64,000 bases of DNA from Prorocentrum cordatum (GCA_963575745.1 CAUYUJ010015839.1:181001-245000), one strand, 5' to 3'. Positions 1 through 12,112 are shown, counted from the stretch's first letter. Translations and numbers: made by a program. Notes: generated by a model from the letters alone, not told the origin.

Positions 1-262
1 GCCCGGGAATGGAGTTCTGGGAACTCGAAGAGCACGAAATGGCCCACAGTTGGCCCCGGGCATTCAAAATGTGGCCCGGGAATGGAGTTCTGGGAACTCG
101 AAGAGCACGAAGTGGCCTACAGTTGGCTCCGGGCATTCAACATGTGGCCCGGGAATGGAGTTCTGGGAAGTCGAACAACACGAAGTGGCCTACAGTTGGC
201 TCCAGGCATTCAGAATGTGGCCCGGGAATGGAGTTCTGGAGGGTCGAAGAGCACGAAGTGTG
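1..262. repeat. 73-bp minisatellite
   Basis: The box GCCCGGGAATGGAGTTCTGG recurs at 1, 74, 147 and 220, giving an exact 73-bp period and about 3.6 copies with few substitutions. The array probably continues past the left edge of the window. The translated frames simply repeat with the unit, so no gene is called. Confidence 0.9.
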
Positions 263-404
263 TGACTGTTTGCGAAAAACGCATTCGGACACGAGTTCGG
301 ACACAGCTCCCCGGGTCCCGCCCCGACCCCCCTGTGGAGTCATCTGCTGCTCTCTTTTTGACACCACTAGAAACCTATCAACAAAAGCTGTTGGGTAAAA
401 AATG

Positions 405-690
405 CAAAACACAACAACACGGCAGACCAACACGGCAGACCAGCACAACAAACCGGCACGGTAGACCACAAGAACATGGCAGACCTCAGCAACACGGAAA
501 ACCAACACGGCGAACCACAGGAGCATAACAGACCACAACAGCACGGCTGACAAGGACGGCCGACCAGCACGGCAGACCAACACGACATACCAGCACGACA
601 GACCAACGCGGCAAACCCCACGGCTGACCAGCTCGGCAGTCCGGTACGGCAGACCAGCACGGCAGACCACAGGAACATAGCAGACCGCAT
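405..690. repeat. Degenerate short tandem array (CACGGCAGACCA)
   Basis: About 18 copies of a 12-17 nt word, ACGGCAGACCA with variable A/G joints, occur head to tail. A shorter array with the same word lies at 4,120-4,270, so this is a dispersed minisatellite family. Confidence 0.8.
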
Positions 691-840
691 CATGTTGATG
701 ATGCTGACGGTGGTAACAATAGGTATGATGATGATGCAGTTGATGATCATGACGATGGTGATGCTGATGATGATGCGGATGAGGATGATGTTCGTGGTCA
801 TGATCATGCGTATGATGGTGATGAAGACGATGAGGACTTC
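688..840. repeat. (ATG)n-rich imperfect microsatellite
   Basis: Imperfect GATGATGATG and related triplets. The open frame across it is methionine and aspartate runs and is not gene-like. Confidence 0.7.
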
Positions 841-904
841 TCGGGGTGCGCTTTGGCGATGTTGGGTCCTGAGGGGCGGCTTTGGACTAGCATTTTTATC
901 CCTC

Positions 905-1015
905 TCTATATATATGTATGTACACATATATATATATATATATGTATACTCGTAAGCGCAATAAACAGACCCACGGCTTTTTATATATATATATATACAT
1001 GTGTGTGTGTGTGCA
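905..1015. repeat. (TA)n and (TG)n microsatellites
   Basis: Two TATATA blocks (about 905-945 and 981-1,000) and a GTGTGTGTGTG run (about 1,001-1,012). Confidence 0.85.
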
Positions 1016-1049
1016 ATGTGGTAGGGGATCATCGGCTTTAACCTCACGC

Positions 1050-1330
1050 AAACGATAATACGATAAGACGACATACATCGACACACCACGATAATACGAT
1101 AAGACAATAAAACAAAGGCAACATAGGGTAAAACGCTAAGACGATAATACGGCGTAGGTATTCACCCGACCGATAAGACGAATACGGACGACATGGGGCC
1201 ACACCAGACGGTAAGACGATAACACGGTAAACTAATATTAGCGCTTTCTCGTATTAACGTCTGATGGCGATGCTAATGAAGACCACGAGCGCGGTGATGA
1301 TGGCGGTGGTAGCGAAGATGTCTCGGGCGA
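1050..1330. repeat. Dispersed CGATAAGACGATAA repeats
   Basis: Loose copies of CGATAA(G/T)ACGA recur at about 1,053-1,230. The same word appears at 3,440-3,480 and 3,860-3,890. No gene is seen here. Confidence 0.6.
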
Positions 1331-1639
1331 GAACGGCATGACCACCTCAGCTCAGTGCGCGTCGGAACCAAGCGTTGCGGGGATGTCACAGGCGAAAACG
1401 GCCAGACCACCAGGGGGAAGGGCATCTCGGAATCCAGAATTGCGAGGACGTTTCAGGCTAACCGCAAGTCAAAGCATATCGGATCCCAGAGTGCCGAACA
1501 TTTATCACGCGAAATTTGCATTTTTTTTTGCAAACTGCACATTGGAACCCCGAGTGGCGAGGATGCCCCAGGCGGGGCTGCCCAGGCCGTGGCACATGGG
1601 GGCCCAGACAGCGAGGATGCCTCACGAGAAACGGGCGTC

Positions 1640-2125
1640 CTCCTCCCCCTTCCTCCTCCTCCTCCTCCTCCTCCTCCTCCTCCTCCTCCTCCTCCTCCTC
1701 CTCCTCCTCCTCCTCCTCCTCCCCCTCCCCCTCCTCCTCCCTTTCCTCCCCCCTCCTCCTCCTCCTCCTCCTCCTCCTCCTCCTCCTCCTCCTCCTCCTC
1801 CTCCTACTCCTACTCCTACTCCTCTTCCTCCTCCTCGTCCTCCTCCTCCCCCTATTCCTCCTCATCCTCAGATTCCTCCCGTCTCCTCGTCCTCCCCCTA
1901 TTCCGCCTCCTCCTCCTCATCTTCCTCCCGTCTCCTCCGCCCTCGCCTGGCGTCTGATTCGTCCCCCCTGCCTCCTCGCCCTCTTTCCCTTCATTCTCCT
2001 CCTTGTCCTCCTCTTTCGCCTCCTCCTCCTCCGCCGCCCCCTCCTCCTCCTCCTCCTCCATCCTCCTCCTCCTCCTCCTCCTCCTCCTCCTCCTCCTCCT
2101 CCTCCTCCTCCTCCTCCCCTCCTCC
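1640..2125. repeat. (TCC)n polypyrimidine tract
   Basis: Nearly pure CCT triplets at 1,643-1,850 and 2,010-2,120 with short interruptions. All six frames are open across it as runs of P, S, L, G, E or R, which explains the long but meaningless ORFs. Strand asymmetry of this kind can form triplex (H-)DNA. Confidence 0.9.
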
Positions 2126-3420
2126 GCCGGCCGAAACGAAGCGGCGGGCGGGCTCCTCCTCCTCCAAACGTTCACCCGCGCACGCTCAGTACTCGCACGA
2201 AGTGTCCGGTGGGGCCTCCGGAAGGCCCCGGCGGCCCGCGAAGGCCAGAACTTTCCGCAGTCTCGATCCTCGAACCCACGCGCCTCGAGGCGAAGGCGGC
2301 GGCGGCGACGGGGGCGGCGGCGGCGTCGACGACAACGACGGACAACTTCCGATCCTACGACGACGACGGCGGCGACGACAACAACGTCCGTGATAGCCCC
2401 GACCAGAGCGGAGGCAGGGCCAAGCGCCATCCGTCCGCGGGCGGCTTCGTCGTCGTCATCGTCGCCCCCGCAGCCGCCGCCGCCGCGGTCGTCCTCGTCG
2501 TCGTCGCCCCGTGGGAACGATGCGGGACCTTGCCCGCGCTCTGTCGGCGGCAGGGCCCGGGCTCGGGGGGGGGCGAGGGGGAGCATTTTTTGTTGCCCGC
2601 GGGCTCCAGTTGCGAAGGGACGCGACGAGCGGAGATAGATTTTCTGGCACTCCGGGCCGCGGACCCGTCGCCAGAACATCCGCGGCGACGCCGTCGACGA
2701 CGACGGCGACGACAACGGCGGCAACGACGACGGCGGCAACGACAGCGACGACCGTGACGACGCCGACGACGACGGCAACGTCAACGACGACGACGCCGAC
2801 CCCGACTGCTGCCGACGTCGTCGCAGATTTTTCTGGCCACGGCCTCGCGGCGAACAGTGCCAGAACAGAAACGCGCCTGGCGCCGGCAGCGGCCAGGGCG
2901 CGTCGCTAGCCACGATGCGGGCGCAAGTGTCGCGATCGACAGAAAAGCCACGCAAGCGCTCAAGCGCCACGCGCCGCGAACGGCCCGCGAGTGGCTCAAA
3001 TTGCCGGGGCTGCCCGCGGAGATTCCTCTATCCGAAGGGGTGATTTTCTGGCGCTCCTGACCGCGGCGCCGTCGCCAGAAAATCTGCTACGACGGCGTCG
3101 GCGACGACGGCGGCAACGACAACGATGGCAACGGCAGCGACGACCGCGACGCCGACAACGCCGGCCCCGACTGTCTCCGACTTCGTCGCAGATTTTCTGG
3201 CCACAGCCCCATGGCGAATAATGCAAGAAAAAATCGGCCCGGGCGCCGGAAGCGATCAGGGCGCGCCGCGAATGGCCGCGTCGATCGCCGCGGCTGGGCG
3301 CCCCTCGTGTTCCTGAGCGTCTTGATGGGCGGAGGCCAAGGCGGGGCGCTCGGGCCCCGAGACGGGGAGAGCCCTGAGGGGGGCCAATCGGAGCCCCGTT
3401 GAATCGCATAGCACAGCATA
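2126..3420. repeat. GC-rich CGA/ACG triplet region with a duplicated block
   Basis: Long CGACGACGG-type triplet runs. A block with GATTTTCTGG, then CGTCGCCAGAA, then triplets, then TCGTCGCAGATTTTTCTGGCCAC at its end occurs at about 2,637-2,890 and again at about 3,040-3,250. The second copy contains a perfect 12-bp stem (GATTTTCTGGCG, about 3,042-3,084). No gene is supported; the frames are arginine and threonine runs. Confidence 0.65.
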
Positions 3421-3519
3421 GCCATGACCCACGCATGATAAGTACACCTTACAATGATAAGACGATGCGACGATAAGTCTTGGGGCCCTTCTTGGGGCTG
3501 TCTTGGGCCGTCGTCGCCG

Positions 3520-3810
3520 TCGCGGTCGTCGTCGCGGTCGCCGCCTTGTCGGAAATCCCTGTCTATGGGGGCGGGTTGCCGCTTTATGGAAATATGTTCA
3601 GCTGGAAACGTCGTCGCCGTCGCGGCCGCCGCCGTCGCGGTCGCGGTCGCGGCCGTCGTCGCGGTCGTCGCCGCGGTCGGCTCGGAATGCCGGTTTACGG
3701 GGGGGCTTCCCGCTTTATGGAGACATCTTTAGCTGGAACCGTCATCGACGTCATCGTCTCCTGTGTCGTCGCAGCCGTCGTCGCCGTCGCCGGCGTCGTC
3801 GTGAGTGACT
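3520..3810. repeat. Two-copy tandem unit with GTC/GCC triplets
   Basis: The motif CCGCTTTATGGA, then AGCTGGAA and a CGTCGCCGTCGCGG run, occurs twice (about 3,580 and 3,709), a unit of roughly 125-130 bp. Confidence 0.65.
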
Positions 3811-3867
3811 ATGGGTGGTGCGGCATGGCTATGACCCATGGGTGGCAACTATAGCTTTGAGTGATAA

Positions 3868-3918
3868 GACGATAAGGCGATAAGACAATGGGGCGATCAG
3901 CGTTATCGCCTTATCGTC
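3868..3918. repeat. Perfect 16-bp inverted repeat
   Basis: GACGATAAGGCGATAA at 3,868-3,883 is the exact reverse complement of 3,903-3,918, with a 19-nt loop. It uses the same CGATAAG word as the nearby dispersed repeats. Confidence 0.75.
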
Positions 3919-4119
3919 TCATTGTCTGGCGAGGCGCCGCGTCGCCTTGCCGCCCCATCGTCTTTCGCATCGCCTGGCGAGGCCCAGTATCGCTTGATCG
4001 ACCGATCGCCCTGCATCGTCTTATCGTCTTGCCGGCTGGTTTTGACATGGCAACCCCCATTTCCCACCACAATGAGCATAGATATACATATATGTGCGTG
4101 TATGTAAGCGGCCTGACAG

Positions 4120-4270
4120 CGGAGCACGGCACAGCGCAGCAACGCGACGGATCGCAACAACACATCATACCAAAAAGGCAGACCACCACAGCGCGGAAGA
4201 CCAGAAACGCGGACCGCAGGAGCACGGCAGACCAACGCAGCTGACCACAGGGGAACGGCAGACCGACGCA
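4120..4270. repeat. Second CGGCAGACC array
   Basis: Several ACGGCAGACCA-type words, related to the array at 405-690. Confidence 0.6.
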
Positions 4271-5499
4271 GCGCTGTTGCAGCAGGTGGCACTGGTAAAA
4301 ACTTGCATGTTGAAAACGCCCCCAGCGAAATCGCCATGCTCGGCCGTATTGATGGCACTTTGGGGGTCATCTTGGGAACCGTCTTGTTTTTGGAAGGGCC
4401 GCGCTGATACCCTCAGGCAAGATTCCAAGACGACGCTCGACTCATGTATTGTTTGACGAGTGTTCGGCCGTCTGAAGGGCGCTCTGGGGTGTGGAGTCTG
4501 CCGCGCTCCTGGTCTTAGTCCGCCGTGCCCCTGATTTGATCCTTCTTTCTTCGGTCGTCTCGACGGCGTTCTCGAAACCCGAGCGGCCGTGATCCACGTC
4601 TTGGTCCCCCGTGCCCCCCTCGGTCTGCCGCGCTCCTCTTGAACGCCCCAATTGCGAAGCTCGCGCACGGAATCCGCCATGGAAAACTCCCGCGCAATCC
4701 GCCACCCCATGCTTCGAGGCGCGCGCGGGTCTTCGATGACTTCTTACATGTGCACTTTGGGCCATAACGCCCAGCTCGCATCTCGTTCCTCGAATGCGTT
4801 GTTTTGTTGAAAACGCAACCCCGGCCCAAGAGGTTTCGCGAGCCTTCGCTCGGCCGACCCGCAGCGGGGTGACGCGCGCGCATGTGTATCTAGGGTGCCC
4901 CGCGCGTGGCTACAACCACTGGCGGTTGGCACGCGCGACTGGCCGTGGCCCTCCCTCTGGCCACGGGGCCGGCGGCGCGTCGCGGCAGCCGCGGTGGTGC
5001 AGAAGACAGAGAGGGCGCAGACAATTAGCGACTGCGGCGCGCATGTAGGACAGACCGCCCTTCTTAGCCGAGGTAAAGGCGGCGGCACCATGCGCGGCAA
5101 TGCGAGTGCGCAAGAATAAGCGTCGACTGAGCACGCGGAAGGCGCAAGAAACAGGGCGAGCGGAGTTGCGGCCGGCCGAGCCAAACTCAAAATCACCAGC
5201 CACATGCTCTGACATCACCTTTTGCGACACGCGCGGGGCGGCGACGAATAACCGGCCAAGATGCGGAGAAGAGAGACAGAGGTGCCGCCACGGTTGAAAA
5301 TCACAAAACTGAATTAATCCCAAACGACTCCTCTTGACACAGACGCTGTAGTGATGAGGCATGAGTGCTGGGGGGAGTTGCGTGACATCCAGCTGCAACG
5401 GTCCACCGCTCCATCCCAGCATGTTAGGCGGTCGCCCCAGCACCCCGCCCACCCACTGGCGAGCGCGGTTGGGGAGGTATTGCAGGAAGCGCCCAGGTT
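4271..5499. other. No gene recognised
   Basis: Moderately GC-rich unique-looking sequence. The longest open frames overlap on both strands and show no recognisable motif. Confidence 0.5.
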
Positions 5500-5890
5500 T
5501 TGCATTGGCTCGCCCCCGTCATACTCGGCGTTGGACGTTCCGGGGCCCGGCGGCGCAGCCGCCGAGCGCTCGGCCCTCCAGCGTGGTGCGTTCAGCTCAG
5601 CGATGGCGCGCAGGAAGAGGAGATGCGGAACGTGTTTCACCATCGACCTAAATGCATGCCGCACGGGGGTTTGCGACCCCGCGGTCATGCTGTGCATTGG
5701 CTCGCTCCCGTCATGAGTGACATCCAACGAAACGGAACTCCACGGTGGTCGTGCCGCCACCGGACGCTAAGCCCTCAGGCGTACTGGACTTCGGCTAGCG
5801 ATGGCGCGCAGAAGAGAAACGAAACATGACAAGTCCCGCCATCGACTGATGATCATACTGCGCGGGGGCTTGCGAACCCGCAATCACTAG
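5500..5890. repeat. Tandem duplication of about 190 bp
   Basis: CATTGGCTCGC(C/T)CCCGTCAT at about 5,503 and 5,695, followed in each copy by GCGATGGCGCGCAG and GCGGGGGTTTGCGA-like words, defines two diverged copies. Confidence 0.6.
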
Positions 5891-6500
5891 AAACGACGCC
5901 AGAATCGCTCGAGCCAGGGCTTTTCGAAGACGCTTCCCGTCATCCGCCAGCGAGTTCTGGAAAGTAGCCCGTATCCTTCAATTAGAAAAGAACCCAGAAC
6001 CACCGTCATCCGCCACCGTGCCGCTAGGCACGAAGTGGAATGCCCTCCTCAGGCCCCCTCGATTACTTCGTTTCGAACAGGGCCAACCACCCAGAGTTCT
6101 GAGAAAATCTGGGCGCCCGAAGGCGACCTTGAAGCTTGCCGCAATACTGTCTCGACGCCTCGGAAGCGTGGTTCGGAGCCCAAGCTCCGGACATGCCCTC
6201 AGACGGCCCCAGGGCGGTGCTGGGGCTCTCTCGGAGCCTCTTGGAACGTCTTGGACACCCTGGGGGCTGGCCCAACGGGCCCAAATCACTGAGCAACACT
6301 ATTCCCCAATCAGCGCTTGCACTGAAGGGGTCCTAGCGGAGCTTGAAGGAGTTGGCGGAAGTGGGCGGCCGATTTCGGTAAGCCGCCGGGTTCCCGGGGT
6401 CCCGGTTGCTGGTTCCAGACCGTTCACGGTGGGCGGCGTGGTTTGCGGGTTCCCGGCTTCCTGGTCGATTTCCTTATCGATCGGTCCCACCTTACACTAC
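5891..6500. other. No gene recognised
   Basis: Contains a few CTTGGAACG and CCCCAAG-type words of the dispersed CCAAGA family near 6,150-6,290. No supported coding sequence. Confidence 0.4.
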
Positions 6501-6507
6501 CTACCTC

Positions 6508-6725
6508 TCTATTGATCTCACGATCGCTCTCACAATCGATCTGACTGTCGATCGCACAATCGATTTAACTATAGATCGCACGAGCGATCCCACGATCAAT
6601 CTCACTCTTGATCTGACTGAATCGCCTTCATTGTCGGTCTTACAATCGGCCTTACTATCGTCCTCACTATCGATCCCACTCTCGACTTCAATATCGATCC
6701 TACAATCGACCTCCATGTCCACATC
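6508..6725. repeat. 12-bp ATCGAT(C)TCAC minisatellite
   Basis: About 18 imperfect copies of a 12-13 nt word, (T)CACAATCGATC. The reverse-strand frame reads as an IVRS-type repeat and is a by-product. Confidence 0.8.
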
Positions 6726-6789
6726 GTCAAGTTTCAAGTCATCCACTGATTCGGGTGTATGGTAGAATGTCCTGTGTGATTTTCATAAG

Positions 6790-7210
6790 CTCGCATTTTC
6801 GACTTTCGCATCGAAGACGGTCCAGGAGACCCACAGAAGGTGATCCTTCCAAGAACGCCCCAAGACGGGGCAGCTGGGCCCCTCCCGAGATGGCCCCCGA
6901 GCTCGCCTCTGCGGGGTCCTCCAGGGGGCCTCTGCAGGGCGCCCGGGCGTCTCCCAACAAAGCCTCGACGAGGCCACGAAGAGTCCTCCGAGAGGCCCTG
7001 GGTGGTCGGAGAGCGCCCCAGGAGAACGGCGAGAATCCAAGAACTGGTTTTTCAATTCAAGAACAAATCTCCCTGAAATCCTCGACGAGGCCACGAAGAG
7101 TCCTCCGAGAGGCCCCGGGACGGTCGGAGAACGCCCCAAGAGAGCCCGGACTAAAATCCCAGGTGGGTCCGAAACGAACTACAAAACACAGCACCAGGAA
7201 GACCCCGGAT
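6790..7210. repeat. CCAAGA-family repeat block 1
   Basis: Degenerate CCAAGA(G/A)GGCCC words plus two copies of TCGACGAGGCCACGAAGAGT (about 6,967 and 7,082, 115 bp apart). The frames give proline/arginine-rich repeats typical of this family rather than a protein. Confidence 0.65.
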
Positions 7211-7790
7211 GGCCCCCAGCCCTCCGCAGACACCAGATCCTGATAACTGTTTGGAGTTTCTTTCTCTCGGGGGCGGCCAAGAGGGGGGCGTCCAAGAGGG
7301 GGGGCGCAAATCATGGCCGGCTGCATGGGCGCGGCCTACGGGGGGGCCAGGGACGTAATGAAATAAGAAGAGGGAACTATCATGGCCTACGCCATTATAT
7401 CCACCCCCTATAGTCATCACCCCCCTCTTGGCAGCCCCCGATTCTCGACAGACTGCGTAACGGCCACCGGTGCCGTTCCACGTGGCATGGGCTGGTGCCG
7501 CGTGGAGAGGCATCGGTGGCCGCTCCCATGCCATAGGGGACGGTGGGGACTCGCCGTGCGCGCCGTCGACAGGGTAGGAGGAGTCGTCCCGAAGCACCGC
7601 GCAGCCCTGGAGATATGGCGAGGCGATAGCTGTCGAGCATGGCTCATCGCTTGCAACTGCAAGCGGTAATGGAATAGCATGGCCAAGCCACGCGTGGTCG
7701 GCAGTGCTGGGCTCCAGCGCTGGCAGTGCGAGTCATTAGTGGTTGTTTGTCCAGATTGCCTCTTGAGAACTGCAGCTTACATGGATAGAT
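7211..7790. other. No gene recognised
   Basis: Unique-looking sequence with short GGGGGCGTCC-type runs (about 7,270-7,305). No supported coding sequence. Confidence 0.4.
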
Positions 7791-7794
7791 CTTG

Positions 7795-9310
7795 CCGTAT
7801 AATCTCACCAGCTCTCTGGGCGTAGGTGGTTTAGGGCGTTTCCTGACCCACCCCTCCCACTTCCCCTTCGGGGAAGGGTTTACCTCTCCCCATTACCCCC
7901 TCTCCTGGACCTGGAGGAGTGCGGTCGCGAGGCGTTGGAGCGTCCAAGATGGCCCAAGATGGCTCCAAGAGGGCCTCAGACAGCCCAAGATGACCTCCAA
8001 CATTGCCCGAGATATCCCAATATGCGTCAAGATGGCGCCCAAGATGCTCCAAGAGGCCCCAATACCGCTTCAAGACGGCTCCGAGCGGCCACGGAGCTGC
8101 CCCAGGAGGCCGCCAAGAAGCCAAAATCTGTCAACCAACTTCGGAAAATCAATGAAGTTTGTCTTCTCGCCGTTTCGCTTCCGATGGCCTCCCGAGGCCT
8201 TCAGGCAGCTCCAATAGGGTCCATGAGGGCCCCAAGAGAGATCCCAGAGAGCCCCAAGACGGCCCCTAGGCCTCAAGAGCGCTCCAAGAGGGGCCCAGGT
8301 AATTTTAGGGGCTCCCGAGGGGGGATACTAATTGAGGACCCCCCTTCTGTGATCGACCTCCTCCAAGATGGCCCCAAGAACGCCCCTAAAGCTCCCAAGA
8401 GCGCCAGACGGCCCCAAGAGGCCTCCAAGAGGCTCCCAAGAGATCCCCAAGTCTCCCCAAAGGCTTCAAGAGGATCCCCGAGGCACACAAGAAGCCCCCC
8501 CAGACGCTCCAAGAGGCCTTTCAAACAACTCCCAAGAGGCATCCTAGGAGGCTCTTAAGTCCCACCAGCCCTCTGGGCGTAGGTGGTTTAGGGCGGCTCC
8601 TCTTCCACCCCTCCCTCTTCCCCTTTGGGGAGGGGTTTACCCCTCCCTGTTACCCCCTCCCCTGGACCTGGAGGGGTGCGGTCTCGAGGCGTTGGAGCAT
8701 CCAAGATGGCCCAAGATGGCTCCAAGAGAGCCTCAGACAGCCCAAGATGACCTCCAGCATTGCCCGAGATATCCCAATATGCGTCAAGATGGCGCCCAAG
8801 ATGCTCCAAGAGGCCCTAATACCGCTTCAAGACGGCTCCGAGCGGCCACGGAGCCTCCCCAGGAGGCCGCCAAGAAGCCAAAATCTGTCAACCACCCTCA
8901 GAAAATCGAAGAGGGCCCATGAGGGCCCCAAGAGAAGCCCCAAAGAGGGAAGCGCCCCAAGACGGCCCCAAGAGCGCTCCAAGAGGGGCCCAGGAGGCAA
9001 TTTTAGGGGGCTCCCGAGGGGGGATGCTAATTGAGGACCCCCCCATTCTTTGATCGATCTCCTCCAAGAGCGCCCCAAAAGGCGCCCAGGAGGCCGCAAG
9101 AGGCCCAAGATGGCTCCAAGATGGCCCCAAGAGGCCCCCAGGAGGCCCCCAAGAGGACCCCAAGCGGCCTTAAGAGGCCCCCCCGAGGCACCCAAGACGC
9201 CCAAGAGCCCCCCAGGACCGCCGAGAGACTCCCAAGACGTCCCAAGAGGCCTCCAAGAGGCGCCCAAGAGATATCCCACGAGGCTCCGAGAGGCATCCCA
9301 AAAGACCTCC
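7795..9310. repeat. Tandem duplication of about 760 bp in CCAAGA-family sequence
   Basis: Unit 1 starts near 7,803 and unit 2 near 8,567; both begin CTCTGGGCGTAGGTGG. They share long stretches, for example CAAGATGACCTCCA, CCCGAGATATCCCAATATGC and AAGCCAAAATCTGTCAACCA. Each ends with AATTTTAGGGG, then GATNCTAATTGAGGACCCCC. Between these, degenerate CCAAGAGGC words dominate. No gene. Confidence 0.85.
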
Positions 9311-9324
9311 AGCCCTTTTGCTTG

Positions 9325-9368
9325 CCCTCCTCCTCCTCCTGCTCCTCCTTTCTCCTCCCACTCCTTCT

Positions 9369-9399
<31 letters not shown>

Positions 9400-9470
9400 A
9401 TCATCATCATCGTCAGCATCATCATCATCATCCTATTCAGCTTCCTTCTCCCCGCTCCCTCATCGATCCA
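9325..9470. repeat. (TCC)n / (ATC)n microsatellite
   Basis: Runs of CTCCTCCTCC pass into ATCATCATCATC. Confidence 0.85.
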
Positions 9471-9574
9471 TCCAGCCTCCTCGTTCTCCTCCTGTCTCCT
9501 TCGCACGGTTCGGCCGTCCTCCTCTTTGCTCCCGCACTTCCCCGGTCACCTCAACTCGCCTGAACATCGTTTCT

Positions 9575-9790
9575 GGATGGGCTGGTGGGGATACTTTTCC
9601 GTCGCAGCCGCAAGCCAAGAGGCATGCGGCGTCAGAGGTCAACCCGGGCTACGGGCGAAGCCTCATTGCGCTGGTGGGGATACATTTTTTGGTCCGCGGC
9701 TCCGAGGCGAGAGACAGGGAGCGAGCACAACGTCCGGGGCGCGGTACGTCATGCTGGTGGGGATACGCGAAGCGTCTAGCATTTGTTCGT
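9575..9790. repeat. Three copies of the GCTGGTGGGGATAC box
   Basis: The 14-nt box occurs at about 9,580, 9,671 and 9,751. The middle copy runs on into TTTTTTGGTCCGCGGCTCCG, which is echoed at 27,743 and 28,127. Confidence 0.7.
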
Positions 9791-10380
9791 CGCCAACGCC
9801 CACACGTTAGAAAGATGCCAATGCTGTTCGGAACACAAGCCCCGCCACCCGTTGCAGCTGGCCAAGTGTCGGCTCCCCTTATCCTCGCAGGAATTCAGTC
9901 ATCGCATCCTGCTACCTTCTTGAACCATATCGCTTGAATAAGTTCGGGTGTGCCACGAACTCTTCGGCGGTCGACGTGAATTGGTCACTGTTCATCACTG
10001 TCCCTTCGACCAGATCGCATGTTAGACTCCTCCTGTGTATATGACTCGATAATATGTTCACGTAGTTTAACCAGTGTAACGCTCCGATCGACGAGAACCT
10101 GCGCGTTGGAGGCCACAAGCATACAGATATTCCCCAACGCGAGCAGCTGGGGAGAAGGAGCTGAGCGGTGGGCCGAGGGTTGCAAGGGATACGAGAAGGA
10201 TGCAGGAGGGCGAAGGCTGGGAGGCGAGGGGGCGGGCATGGGAGCGGAGGGGGGGGTGGGCAGGAGCAGGGAGCGGGACTTCGACGGGGGGGTTCTGGGC
10301 CGGAGAGGTCGAGGCGAAGAGGAAGGGCTGGGGGACATGGAGGCAAAGGTCACGTGGCAACCCAGGGGAGCCTCCCGTGC
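9791..10380. other. No gene recognised
   Basis: AT-richer sequence followed by a G-rich stretch (about 10,150-10,340). No motif supports a gene. Confidence 0.4.
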
Positions 10381-10394
10381 CATCCTGTCGGCTC

Positions 10395-10520
10395 TTTCGA
10401 ATCGACGCCAATCGACGCCGAATCGACGCCAATCGAAGCTAGATCGACGTCTAGATCGACGTTATTCGACGCTAGCGGAATCTGGATCGGCGCTATCTCA
10501 TCGACTCCCAGACGCTTATC
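10395..10520. repeat. 10-12 bp AATCGACGCC minisatellite
   Basis: About ten degenerate copies of (A)ATCGACGCC / GATCGACGTC. Confidence 0.75.
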
Positions 10521-11530
10521 GACGCTACAGACGGCATTACGAGGGTACACAAGGCTCCCATGATTTGCTACCGAACAAAGGGGACGGCGGCGGCGGATCA
10601 GCACATGGTCAGAGCATGAGTTCAGCAAATGCAATGGACCGCTGTGTGCATCGGCTCACCCCGCAACGGGACGGGACAGGGTGAGGTGGGACAGGGGGAA
10701 GGGAAAGAGTGGCGGACTTTGTCATAGCTGTCGCACCTCATGCCTGATTCGTCTCCTCATCCTGATTATCGACCTCCTCTCCTCATACCCTGCCTCCCGT
10801 TGTCCACCTGGTCCTCCTCCTCCTCCTCCTTCTCCTCCTCCTCCTCAGTTTCACTCGCACCTTCCATGTCATATGCATTTCAATCGCCGTCATCATCTGA
10901 ATGTGTATCTTTCTCCATCCCCCCCACACACATATTCCACCTACAGAGCGTGAGCCCTGGCTCCGCTGCAACTGGTCGTGGGTCTCTCACCAATTCATCA
11001 AGACCTCGCGGGCAGGCAACACGTTTCGGCAAAGCCCCAGACAACATGGCAAGAACATCAACACATCGAACATCCTTGTGGCGCAGCGCAGTCGCACGGA
11101 ATTCGAGCCCCAAAAACGTAGGAGAAGGACCCTCAAGAAACCAACGGGAGGACAACCGAAGCGAAGCCGATTCGGTCTCAGGACACGCTGGGTAGCAGGA
11201 CCGGCCGAGGAAAGTGCCACGCCTTCGAGAAACGAGCAACGACATGAACATACACTTTCGGAGCTCCGCGCTGCCTTCTTGGATCGGCGCCGGGGGCGGC
11301 GCCGGAGGCGCCGCCAGGGGGCTCCAGCGCCGATCAGAACTGCGTGCGGACCTCCGAACAACCCATGTTTTTGCTACCGCTTGTTCTCCGGGAAGGTCCG
11401 CCGCCGTGCCTCCGGGCACGGCGTGGGCGTGTCCTCGGGTCCTCTGCCCAATCCCCTGAGCGTCACAGGCCGGGACCCCAAATTCTGAACTCCTCTTGGG
11501 CTTGGCGCGTGCACCCTGGGACTTGCCGCG
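10521..11530. other. No gene recognised
   Basis: Includes a short (TCC)n run at 10,810-10,850. Overlapping open frames on both strands lack recognisable motifs. Confidence 0.4.
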
Positions 11531-11534
11531 TCTT

Positions 11535-11900
11535 CTCGCGTGGCCGCTGCGGGCCCACGAGGGCCCCAAGACGGGCCAAGGGGGCTCCAAGAGGCCCCAA
11601 GGACGGACCAAGACGCCGAAGATGGCTCACAGACGGCCGAAGAGGCCATCAAGACTCCCGAAGAGGCCTTCAAGAGCCTCCAAGACGCCCAAGAAAGCCC
11701 CCAAGACGGCCCTGGACCACCCCAAGAGGGCCCAAAGTCGGCCCAGAGAGGCCCCTAAGACGTCTTCCGACGGCGTCAGGCGGGCCAGGAGCCCACCAAG
11801 ACAGCCAAAGAGGCCCCGGAAGGGCCCCAAAGGCCCCTCAGAGACCCGAGGAAGCTCCCAGGAGGGCCCAAGAGTTTCCCTATAGGCTCCCAAGATGTCC
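11535..11900. repeat. CCAAGA-family repeat block 2
   Basis: Dense CCCCAAGA(C/G)GG and CCAAGAGGCC words. The same family occurs at 6.8, 7.8-9.3, 17.3, 27.4 and 49.7 kb. Confidence 0.65.
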
Positions 11901-12112
11901 CCTCCTCCTCCCTCCTCCTCCTCCTGGTCTTCCCCGCCATCCTCCCCCAAATGTTCCCCGAAGGGTTTCCACAAGGGTTGGGGGAGCAGGTGGTCCGATA
12001 GCTTGGCGGAGCTCTTGCCACAACGCTCGGCCACATGGGCGATTCTAGAAGGCAAGGGGCGGCGGTGATTCGCCGTAGGCGTCTTCGACAAAGGCCTCCT
12101 AGATGGGGTTGA

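Noticed and set aside
1338-2970. Long ORFs rich in P, S, L, E or R
   Set aside because: They are translations of (TCC)n and CGA triplet repeats.
7792-9937. P/R/K-rich ORFs up to 295 residues
   Set aside because: They mirror the CCAAGA-family repeat; both strands and several frames are equally open.
10880-11611. Overlapping ORFs of 190-240 residues on both strands
   Set aside because: No recognisable domain and no frame preference.
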